Source of the DNA: Methanosarcinales archaeon
GTDB lineage: Archaea; Halobacteriota; Methanosarcinia; Methanosarcinales; EX4572-44
Assembly (NCBI GenBank): GCA_004212095.1
Contig: RXIJ01000090.1
Location: 1 to 12,040 of the forward strand
Reading direction: 5' to 3'
Length of the DNA: 12,040 bases
Part shown: in pieces, positions 1-5,479 of the stretch
How positions within the stretch are numbered: position 1 is the stretch's first letter
Layout of the letters: every line of letters starts with the position of its first letter
The notes under the pieces: generated by a model
Databases searched by the model: none
What the model was told of the DNA's origin: nothing
Seen by the model: the letters and a program-made list of their open reading frames with translations, nothing else
Translations under genes and position numbers: made by a program

Positions 1-534
1 TGTTTCCATCTTAGAGTGAAGTTTGTATCTAAAATAGGATTTTATGTTCTTTTTTGCCCATGTAACTGTCTTTACTTCGTCTTGTCTTTGCTTCATCGCC
101 TCTTAGTTTATCTGACTTTGCATGGCCAGGACCTGCGGTGATGGGTTTGCATCCCGGATTACGCCCTTATTTACCCTCAATTATTGGGTATCGAGCTGTC
201 TCTGGAATTCTTCCCATATTTCTTTATCTTTACCTGTTTCGATCAATCTATCCCCGAACAAGGAATTTGCGGAAAAAAGATCCTGTCTGTCGCCTGACGC
301 CCGAGTTTAGGATCTAGGAAACTGTACCACTGCCGGAGCACCGGCATTTTTATCATCATAACCCCATCCATGTGTGGTCTGTCACCATTTCTCGGTCGTG
401 TTCCCGTACACCCCAGCTACGGTAGGGGTGAAAGCACCCCATTCTATCAAGTAATCTACTTGTACAATCTTATCACCGAGACGTTTAACTTTTTCGTGTT
501 CTTCACCCAATTAGAAATCGATCAAAGACTTTAT
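1..534 (-). pseudogene. Degenerate IS5/IS1182-like transposase, 5' part
   Basis: Read on the minus strand, successive fragments in three frames give a recognisable transposase N-terminal half. From 534: KSLIDF, a stop, then LGEEHEKVKRLGDKIVQVDY and LIEWGAFTPTVAGVYG, ending in a stop near 382. A second frame covers about 368-248: VMMIKMPVLRQWYSFLDP, then ATGSFFRKFLV. Further on come RLIETGKDKEIWEEFQRQLD, GHAKSDKLRGDEAKTRR, and finally KSYFRYKLHSKM at the window edge. These match, from memory, the DUF772/InsH-type N-terminal domain and the first part of the DDE domain of IS5-superfamily transposases. The expected start codon is ATA instead of ATG, and there are several stops and frameshifts, so the gene is dead. 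The rest of the element, including the later catalytic residues and one terminal repeat, lies left of the window. The other IS end should fall between 534 and about 740, but I cannot place it. Confidence 0.85.
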
Positions 535-743
535 ATGTAATATATTAGCAAAAAATATTTCTATTTTGACTAAAAATATTCCAGTGCTTTGTTGTGTTTG
601 CCAGGGGTTGAAGGTTGGGTTAGGTTTTTCAAAGTTCTCTTTTGACTTTATATAGAAGCCATCGAATTAGCTTTTTGATTTAAAAGTCTATCTCTTTTTT
701 GGGTATGACCTGATTTTGCGGGTGTGTCGCGGTCTACCAACAG

Positions 744-753
744 TTTTATAACT
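744..753 (+). promoter_or_regulatory. Candidate TATA box for the three-gene cluster
   Basis: TTTTATAACT fits an archaeal TATA element. Transcription would begin near 775 and leave a leader of about 75 nt before the ATG at 852. The leader carries ATGAGG (808-813) and its complement CCTCAT (829-834), a possible 6-bp hairpin just before the ribosome binding site. The rest of 535-851 is AT-rich, with no coding that I can recognise. Confidence 0.4.
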
Positions 754-837
754 ATTAATAAGTATAGTGTTTAAGTGGAAGTAGTAGAGTAAATTTACAT
801 CAAAGTGATGAGGTGAAGTTGCACGCTGCCTCATAAT

Positions 838-843
838 GGAGGT
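838..843 (+). promoter_or_regulatory. Strong Shine-Dalgarno that reveals a 48-codon gene
   Basis: GGAGGT lies 8 nt before the ATG at 852 and is the best ribosome binding site on the plus strand of this window. It is the main reason to accept the very short downstream reading frame as a real gene. Confidence 0.7.
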
Positions 844-851
844 ATAGAAAT

Positions 852-998
852 ATGGTTAAGAAAATGAAGAAAGAATCTGAAGGAGAAATTGAGGAGATAG
901 AAGAGCTTGAAGAAAGTATTGAAGACTTCGAAGAAATAGAAGAGTTTGAGGGCTATAGCGTGGAGATAGTAGAGACTGGTGAAATCACCATACAGTGA
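852..998 (+). CDS. Small glutamate-rich acidic protein, unknown function
   Basis: I do not recognise this 48-residue protein. It begins with a basic stretch (MVKKMKK), continues as an almost uninterrupted run of Glu with spaced Ile, Leu and Phe (EIEEIEELEESIEDFEEIEE, about residues 12-31), and ends with a less charged tail, YSVEIVETGEITIQ. The central part would form an acidic amphipathic helix or short coiled coil. A GGAGGT ribosome binding site 8 nt upstream supports translation. The stop at 998 is 28 nt before the next start, so it is probably the first gene of a three-gene operon. Candidate roles are a charged partner or chaperone-like peptide for the next two products, but this is inference only. 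It is too short to be found by length-based gene calling. Confidence 0.65.
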   Translation: MVKKMKKESEGEIEEIEELEESIEDFEEIEEFEGYSVEIVETGEITIQ

Positions 999-1000
999 TA

Positions 1001-1012
1001 AATATATTTAAA
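1001..1012 (+). promoter_or_regulatory. Possible internal TATA element
   Basis: AAATATATTTAA lies between the stop of the acidic peptide and the start of the next gene. With the usual archaeal spacing, transcription would start close to 1027, giving an almost leaderless message. It may simply be AT-rich spacer. Confidence 0.3.
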
Positions 1013-1026
1013 TGTTGGTGGATAAT

Positions 1027-1608
1027 ATGGCTGTAGAAGATAGTGTGATTGATATGATCCTTGATTCTTATCATGACTATTACAACCAGATTACAGATGA
1101 CATTGTTTCAGGCGTGAGAGAAGGCGTTGAAGAGGGTGTGAAAGAAGGCGTCAGGAGAGGGGTTCTGGAGGGTTTATCCGAGAGTCTTGATCTGGGTTTC
1201 TTGAAGATCAGCAAAAAAACACCAAAAGAACTTGAAGATATCCTGAGAGCTGCGGCGGTAGATGAAGCAAGAAAACAGGTAAAACAAGCTGTAAAAAGTG
1301 AAATATGTCCGGTACTACAAGAACAACTGAGAAATCTTTGTGAAAGTGCTTTGGATGAAATTAAAGGTCATGGAATAAGAGGTAATGCTGGCACTGTTGA
1401 GGAAATCAAAAAACTTGATATTAGTGGGTTGGCAGGGAATAAAAAAGTAGAGGTTGAGCAGCGTATAAAAGAGCACCTTCCACAAAATTCCATCTTTGCT
1501 CCGTTATTCGATGAAGTGCAGAACACAATCTATGAGTGCATAGCTGAAAACGTGAGCAGTTGTGAGAAGAGAATGCAGGATGTAGCGCAGGGCAAAATCA
1601 CGGTTTGA
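1027..1608 (+). CDS. Hypothetical helical protein with GVxx tetrad repeat
   Basis: This is a 193-residue soluble-looking protein that I do not recognise. I chose the ATG at 1027 over the in-frame ATG at 1012 because GGTGG lies just before 1027 and nothing resembling a ribosome binding site precedes 1012. Residues 1-28 are acidic and helical. Residues 29-49 contain six glycines exactly four residues apart (GVREGVEEGVKEGVRRGVLEG), a glycine-zipper-like pattern that would put all glycines on one helix face. The rest is charged and helix-prone, with cysteines at about 94, 105, 171 and 179, and no signal peptide or membrane segment. Its stop is 20 nt before the next start, consistent with one transcript. 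The glycine face suggests oligomerisation or packing against the helical N-terminal half of the downstream membrane protein, but that is inference. Confidence 0.75.
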   Translation: MAVEDSVIDMILDSYHDYYNQITDDIVSGVREGVEEGVKEGVRRGVLEGLSESLDLGFLKISKKTPKELEDILRAAAVDEARKQVKQAVKSEICPVLQEQLRNLCESALDEIKGHGIRGNAGTVEEIKKLDISGLAGNKKVEVEQRIKEHLPQNSIFAPLFDEVQNTIYECIAENVSSCEKRMQDVAQGKITV

Positions 1609-1628
1609 GATTAGGAGAGGTGTGAAAA

Positions 1629-2621
1629 GTGGGTAAAAGAGGGCAGCTTGATACAAGTATCAGAGACGCGGTAAAGAACGTGTCTAAGGAAATAGTAGAG
1701 AAATACGTACAGGAAATTGTAAAAGAAACTACTAAAAGAGTTTTGGGAAAACAGAGTGAGAAACTGAACGAGAAAGAGCTTGTAAAATTAGAGAAACGGC
1801 TCAAAAGGCTCTCTGACGAAGAGAAGCTTGAGCAGTTCGAAGAAGCTGTGGATGGGGCGTCAAGAGATATCTCGCAGGGTGAGATAAGAGACGAGGGGAT
1901 GCTTGAAAAGGTCGATACCAGGCTTGCAGAGACGTTCGAAAAGAAGATTCCAGATCTTCTGCCAAAAATTATCCTGTCGCCCCTGACAAAAATAATACTC
2001 ATTGCTATTGCAATTATAGCCGTTTCAATGCTTGGACTCGTCAACGATGACGGTCAATATTGGCCTGAAGCCATAATTGATGTCATCGACTCAAATCCTG
2101 CCACAGAAGGCGAGATTATCATCTTCACTGGAAGCGGCACGACAAATGATCCAGATGGTTATATCACAGCTTATAGGTGGGAATCAGACAAATATGGCTT
2201 TTTAAGCAATTCACAGAGCTTTGAAACTACCCTACCACCGGGAGAACATATAATAATCCTTCAAGTAAGAGATAACAACGGAGAGTGGTCAGAACCAGAC
2301 GAAGCCTATATCGAGGTTCTGCCAATCGAACCTAAAAATCAAGCGCCAGAAGCACACATTAACTATATCGATCCCACCCCCCCAGTATACATTGGAACAC
2401 CTGTAACCCTTGCAGGTCATGGCACAGACCCTGACAAAGAAGATCACATCACCGCGTATGAATGGCAGATCGAGAACGAGATCGTCAGCAAGACAGAAAC
2501 ATTCACCATAAGAACCCTCTCGGTTGGGACACACACAGTTCAGTTCAGAGTGAGAGATAACAACGGAGAGTGGTCAGAACCAGACGAAGCATATGTCAAG
2601 GTTCTGCCCGAAGTTGTGTAG
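1629..2621 (+). CDS. Membrane-anchored protein with two PKD-like domains
   Basis: This is a 330-residue protein starting with GTG, preceded by GGAGAGGTG about 6 nt upstream. Residues 1-115 are highly charged and helical (coiled-coil-like, rich in Lys and Glu). Residues about 120-137 (TKIILIAIAIIAVSMLGL) form one membrane segment with no N-terminal signal peptide, so the charged part should be cytoplasmic and the C-terminus outside. Residues about 146-232 and 239-327 are two tandem PKD/Ig-like beta-sandwich domains. Each ends with the same stretch, VRDNNGEWSEPDEAY, and has the family's D-x-DG-x-I-x-AY-x-W pattern (DPDGYITAYRW, DKEDHITAYEW). PKD domains usually mediate protein or sugar contacts at the archaeal surface. 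An outside binding module tethered to a long cytoplasmic helix could signal or anchor. No enzyme domain is visible. It is the last gene of the cluster. Confidence 0.85.
   Translation: MGKRGQLDTSIRDAVKNVSKEIVEKYVQEIVKETTKRVLGKQSEKLNEKELVKLEKRLKRLSDEEKLEQFEEAVDGASRDISQGEIRDEGMLEKVDTRLAETFEKKIPDLLPKIILSPLTKIILIAIAIIAVSMLGLVNDDGQYWPEAIIDVIDSNPATEGEIIIFTGSGTTNDPDGYITAYRWESDKYGFLSNSQSFETTLPPGEHIIILQVRDNNGEWSEPDEAYIEVLPIEPKNQAPEAHINYIDPTPPVYIGTPVTLAGHGTDPDKEDHITAYEWQIENEIVSKTETFTIRTLSVGTHTVQFRVRDNNGEWSEPDEAYVKVLPEVV
2268..2590 (+). repeat. Exact 38-bp direct repeat inside the PKD domains
   Basis: Positions 2268-2305 and 2553-2590 are identical over 38 nt, 285 nt (95 codons) apart and in frame. Each copy encodes the end of a PKD domain. 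The rest of the two domains differs clearly, so identity at this level points to gene conversion or recent patching rather than simple ancient domain duplication. Confidence 0.9.
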
Positions 2622-3668
2622 TTATTCCAGATGTCTTCCTGAGTGTTTTAACATCCAAGTGTCTACAAGTCCAAAACAACCGGAAAGCATCATATCTCCA
2701 AACGGCACTGCAAACATCACCGGAAGCTTTGAATTTTTCATAATTTCACGATTTGGACCTGTTACAAGAATTGTTTTAATATTCTCAAATCCAACAGCTT
2801 CCTGTATGTAACAGCCATGTCCGCCATCATTAAAAACTTCTTCAAACTCAAGCTCGCCTTCTGATAAGCGTCGTGCATAGTCATCTATTTTTGATGCGGT
2901 AAGTTTTGCGGTATGATGTTCAAATAATGCCACTATGCATCCTTTCTTCACGACAGCAACAAGTGTGTGTGCGTTTCCAGCGTTGATTTGAATTGCAGGC
3001 TGCTCTGCACGCGGATCAAGCAGAGCACCACAGATTGCAGCAGCGCCAGTATCCATCACAAACGGTTTTGCACCAGATGATGTGATGGTTTGTGCCACAG
3101 CTTGCATACGATTTAAATCCGCAGGAGGTTTAATGTAGCAAAAGTCTTCAAAATGTCCACCCCTTTTCAGGATCTTTTCAAATATTTCAAACCGCCTTAT
3201 TCTGTTACTTATGTGTGGTGCAAACCCGTGGTCCTGCACTGCAACAGCAATGTTTTCAGGAAGGCTTATGCCATAGAGGCTGAACAGGGCATTCAGTTGT
3301 TCGATGTTTATATCGGAAAGCTGGATCACCTCACCTTTAACCTCGTCTGTCTCCTCTATCAGTTCAACACCCATTTCAGCAACCACTTCAAGATTGTCTT
3401 TTAGTGTAAGCGCTGCTTCTGGTGTGGCATACACATGTCCACCTCCTTTTAGGTGTTTTCTCACTGCCATGTTAACACGCCCCCCGCCCATCACACAGCC
3501 CGTTAGAATAAGATTCTTATTTTTTTCACTGATTGCTTTTACCTTTTGAGCAAAGTACTGTGTTGGGGACGGGAGCACCATCTTATAACAGTTCTCAATC
3601 TTTTTTTCGCTATCATATAATAGTATGTCCTGTGTACCTAATCCAATATCAATTGCGAGTATTTTCAT
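2622..3668 (-). CDS. DUF1786 family protein (ASKHA-like nucleotide-binding fold)
   Basis: This 348-residue protein starts at the ATG at 3668, which has a clear AGGAGG 8 nt upstream. The longer open frame to 3767 only reads through repeats. The N-terminus MKILAIDIGLGTQDIL (residues 1-16) is the phosphate-1 loop typical of the actin/Hsp70/sugar-kinase superfamily. VMDTGAAAICGALLDP (204-219) and IQINAGNAHTLVAVV (226-240) look like the second nucleotide-binding segment. Other conserved-looking parts are GCVMGGGRVN (57-66) and VQDHGFAPHISNR (144-156). I recognise the overall sequence as the archaeal and bacterial DUF1786 family, sometimes misnamed as a pyruvate formate-lyase activating enzyme. The substrate is unknown. 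It lies downstream of purM on the same strand, across a 223-nt repeat-filled spacer. Its stop abuts the stop of the convergent PKD gene with no gap. Confidence 0.85.
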   Translation of the reverse strand: MKILAIDIGLGTQDILLYDSEKKIENCYKMVLPSPTQYFAQKVKAISEKNKNLILTGCVMGGGRVNMAVRKHLKGGGHVYATPEAALTLKDNLEVVAEMGVELIEETDEVKGEVIQLSDINIEQLNALFSLYGISLPENIAVAVQDHGFAPHISNRIRRFEIFEKILKRGGHFEDFCYIKPPADLNRMQAVAQTITSSGAKPFVMDTGAAAICGALLDPRAEQPAIQINAGNAHTLVAVVKKGCIVALFEHHTAKLTASKIDDYARRLSEGELEFEEVFNDGGHGCYIQEAVGFENIKTILVTGPNREIMKNSKLPVMFAVPFGDMMLSGCFGLVDTWMLKHSGRHLE

Positions 3669-3676
3669 AAAAACAT

Positions 3677-3682
3677 CCTCCT
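3677..3682 (-). promoter_or_regulatory. Shine-Dalgarno deciding the DUF1786 start
   Basis: AGGAGG on the minus strand, 8 nt before the ATG at 3668. It rules out the in-frame upstream start at 3767, whose extra 33 codons come from repeat sequence. Confidence 0.8.
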
Positions 3683-3685
3683 GAT

Positions 3686-3888
3686 CTGTAAAGCTTCGCT
3701 TTGCAGAGACAACTCTCGATTGCGAGAAGCACTGTATAACTTCGCTTTCGCCGAAAATAACCGGCAACTCTCGATTGCGAGAAGCACTGTATAACTTCGC
3801 TTTCGCCGAAAATAACCGGCAACTCTCGCGCCGAAAATAACCGGCAACTCTCGATTGCGAGAAGCAATCGAGTGCGTTAGCAATCGAG
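3686..3888. repeat. Tandem 55-bp repeats and hairpin modules in purM spacer
   Basis: Two perfect 55-bp units sit head to tail (3710-3764 and 3765-3819). A third is reduced to 25 bp (3820-3844) by an internal deletion, and a fourth is partial (from 3845). Each full unit contains CTCGATTGC, a TTCGCTTTCGCCGAA inverted element and AATAACCGG. On the left flank, CTGTAAAGC-TTC-GCTTTGCAG (3686-3706) is a 9-bp hairpin with one wobble pair. On the right flank, CTCGATTGC (3850-3858) pairs with GCAATCGAG (3864-3872), and a second GCAATCGAG follows at 3880-3888. No unique spacers separate the units, so this is not CRISPR. The block fills the gap between the purM stop and the DUF1786 ribosome binding site. 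Confidence 0.9.
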
Positions 3889-3891
3889 TAT

Positions 3892-4890
3892 TTAACTTAT
3901 TTCAAGACCGTTAACAGTGATTACGTTATCGTCTTTGACCTCTCCGACAACCTGTCCTCCGACAAGTTCGACCACATTATCTGCATCATCTCTTGAAACT
4001 ATTATAATAAAGCCCATACCCATGTTAAACGTTTTGTACATCTCTTCTGTATCCACATCTCCCTCTTCTTGAAGGAACTGGAATATAGGTGGTGGAGTTA
4101 AAGGATGCGTAATGTTAAATCCATACTGTGTGAGCCGATGTAGTTTAAGAAGTCCACTTCCGGTGATGTGGGCAAGACCGTGAACATCAATTTTTTTTAT
4201 CAGATCAAGTATTTCGATATATATTCTGGTCGGCTCAAGCAGTTTCTCGCCAATGGTTTTTGAACTGCTGCCCGGCAGCCGGTCATGGTAGGTGTAAGTT
4301 GACTCATCGATTACTTTCCGAACAAGGCTGTATCCATTACTGTGGAGTCCACTACTTGCAAGTGCAATCAACGCATCACCGGTTTGTATCTTCTCACCGG
4401 TTATTACCTGGTGTTTTCCTGCAATGCCAAGACAGGTGCCTGCAAGGTCAAATCCTTTTACGATATCTGGCAGTGTTGCCGTTTCACCCCCTACAACAGT
4501 GATATTTGAAAGCTGTGCACCGCGCTCGAGTCCAACTCCGATCTGCTCCATTTTTCCAGGTGATGGGTAATCTATTGCAATGTAATCAGTAAAGGCAACA
4601 GGCTCGATGCCCATGGCAAGCAGATCGTTTACGTTCATAGCTATACAATCAATGCCAATGGTATCCCACTTCTTAAGTACATCTGCAATAAGGATTTTTG
4701 ATCCAACTCCATCGGTTGTCATTGCAAGCACGTGCTCTCCAAAATCTATAAGCCCGGCATAATGACCAATGCTTGATAGTGGTGCGTTTGCCCCTTCCCG
4801 CTTGTAGGTTATTTTTCTGGCAAGTGCTTCGATTGCTATATTTTCTTTTGTTATATCTACTCCACTCGCTGCATAGGTAAGTTTTGCCAT
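3892..4890 (-). CDS. purM: Phosphoribosylformylglycinamidine cyclo-ligase (AIR synthetase)
   Basis: This cytoplasmic enzyme converts formylglycinamidine ribonucleotide and ATP into aminoimidazole ribonucleotide, the fifth step of purine synthesis. The 332-residue length is normal. Visible family motifs are TTDGVGSK (58-65), GIDCIAMNVNDLL (79-91), VVGGETATLP (132-141), SSGLHSNGYSL (179-189), HITGSGL (241-247) and FNMGMG (288-293). The N-terminal ATP-binding and C-terminal AIRS domains are both intact. The ATG at 4890 is the only sensible start; upstream ATGs are out of frame and no strong ribosome binding site is visible. A TATA-like element lies about 50 nt upstream. DUF1786 follows on the same strand, but the 223-nt repeat spacer makes tight coupling uncertain. 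Confidence 0.96.
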   Translation of the reverse strand: MAKLTYAASGVDITKENIAIEALARKITYKREGANAPLSSIGHYAGLIDFGEHVLAMTTDGVGSKILIADVLKKWDTIGIDCIAMNVNDLLAMGIEPVAFTDYIAIDYPSPGKMEQIGVGLERGAQLSNITVVGGETATLPDIVKGFDLAGTCLGIAGKHQVITGEKIQTGDALIALASSGLHSNGYSLVRKVIDESTYTYHDRLPGSSSKTIGEKLLEPTRIYIEILDLIKKIDVHGLAHITGSGLLKLHRLTQYGFNITHPLTPPPIFQFLQEEGDVDTEEMYKTFNMGMGFIIIVSRDDADNVVELVGGQVVGEVKDDNVITVNGLEIS

Positions 4891-4940
4891 ATCAAACCAT
4901 TCATTTTATATCCATATCTATTCATCGGTACAAAAATATA

Positions 4941-4950
4941 TCATATATAA
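4941..4950 (-). promoter_or_regulatory. TATA box of purM
   Basis: On the minus strand this reads TTATATATGA, followed by another A/T run. Transcription would begin near 4918 and give a leader of about 28 nt before the purM ATG. Confidence 0.5.
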
Positions 4951-5112
4951 GAGAAGGCGGTGAAACTGATCCCAATTGTAGCTTTTTTCTGGCTGCGCCG
5001 ATTTTGTGGGTTGCCTCACTGTTGTCCTGGCTACTGCATAAGCAAGATTCGTATCCGCTTCAAATTGGAGAGTAACCTGAAAAATTGAAAACCCGTCTCG
5101 CATATCCAAAAA

Positions 5113-5120
5113 TTTATATA
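5113..5120 (+). promoter_or_regulatory. TATA-like promoter upstream of TnpB remnant and tRNA
   Basis: TTTATATA within an A/T-rich run. Initiation is expected near 5143, so the transcript would cross the TnpB-like remnant and could include tRNA-Pro(GGG) at 5302. No better promoter is seen closer to the tRNA. The stretch 4951-5112 holds no gene I can support. Confidence 0.4.
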
Positions 5121-5163
5121 TTGTATTGACATGCCTATTATTATCCGGCAAGGCTAAAAAGAG

Positions 5164-5296
5164 CTGGAAAATAAAAATGGGGATGACGACCTCGTTATGC
5201 CTGTGGAAATCAAAGCATCAGTGACCTGCGAATGGATAAAGTCTAATCATAGAGGCAGGAACCTCTGAAGCTTCCGGCAAATGCTCACTAACTTAA
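5164..5296 (+). pseudogene. Probable 3' remnant of an IS200/IS605 tnpB gene
   Basis: One frame reads NGDDDLVMPVEIKASVTCEW up to about 5234 and stops at 5266. A second frame, joined by a frameshift, reads LIIEAGTSEASGKCSLT and stops at 5294-5296. TnpB proteins commonly end with a short variable tail containing (L/M)PVE, then a (V/I)EAG(S/T) segment just before the stop. Both marks occur here, in order and at a plausible distance. Nothing upstream of about 5164 looks like the catalytic part of TnpB, so only a tail survives. It ends 5 nt before the tRNA-Pro gene. The match is from memory of family C-termini and is not proven. Confidence 0.4.
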
Positions 5297-5301
5297 GTGG
5301 A

Positions 5302-5376
5302 GGGGCCGTAGGGTAGCCTGGACCATCCTGTAAGACTGGGGGTCTTGTGACCTGAGTTCAAATCTCAGCGGCCCCA
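5302..5376 (+). tRNA. tRNA-Pro (anticodon GGG)
   Basis: The cloverleaf is complete. Acceptor GGGGCCG (5302-5308) pairs with CGGCCCC (5369-5375), with discriminator A at 5376. The D stem is GGGT/ATCC. The anticodon stem TAAGA/TCTTG encloses the loop CTGGGGG, with anticodon GGG at 5338-5340. The T stem CTGAG/CTCAG encloses TTCAAAT. There is no intron and no encoded CCA. It reads the proline codons CCC and CCU. It shares its D arm (GGGTAGCCTGGAC) with the tRNA-Pro at 7245. Confidence 0.95.
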
Positions 5377-5430
5377 CTCTTATCCATCAACCATGCGTGA
5401 AGCTGTCTATTCATCAGGTAAATCTTGTGG

Positions 5431-5440
5431 TTATAAAAGG
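5431..5440 (+). promoter_or_regulatory. TATA box of gltX
   Basis: TTATAAAAGG is a near-consensus archaeal TATA element. Initiation would fall near 5462, which excludes translation from the upstream in-frame ATG at 5393 and leaves a short leader before the ATG at 5480. Confidence 0.6.
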
Positions 5441-5470
5441 GGCTCAAAACAAATACTAAAAATGTTAAAA

Positions 5471-5475
5471 GTGAT
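5471..5475 (+). promoter_or_regulatory. Ribosome binding site choosing the gltX start
   Basis: GTGAT pairs with the GGTGAT-complementary part of the archaeal 16S tail and lies 4 nt before the ATG at 5480. The alternative ATGs at 5393 and 5462 have no such site. Confidence 0.5.
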
Positions 5476-5479
5476 AGAT

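Noticed and set aside
122..310. 62-codon plus-strand open frame at the left edge
   Set aside because: It is antisense to a readable, though broken, transposase on the minus strand and has no ribosome binding site.
805..811. C/D-box sRNA suggested by GTGATGA
   Set aside because: No matching D box (CTGA) or internal C'/D' pair at a suitable distance; the position fits a leader region better.
3710..3872. CRISPR array
   Set aside because: The 55-bp units are directly adjacent, with no unique spacers, and no cas genes are present.
3649..3883. Minus-strand open frames across the purM-DUF1786 spacer
   Set aside because: Their sequence is repeat units read in different frames, and none has a ribosome binding site of its own.
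4918..5151. 77-codon minus-strand open frame
   Set aside because: It overlaps two promoter-like regions, has no ribosome binding site and resembles no family I know well enough to name.
5393..5479. N-terminal extension of gltX from the ATG at 5393
   Set aside because: A TATA box (5431-5440) lies inside it, no ribosome binding site precedes it, and the extra residues are not part of the GluRS family.
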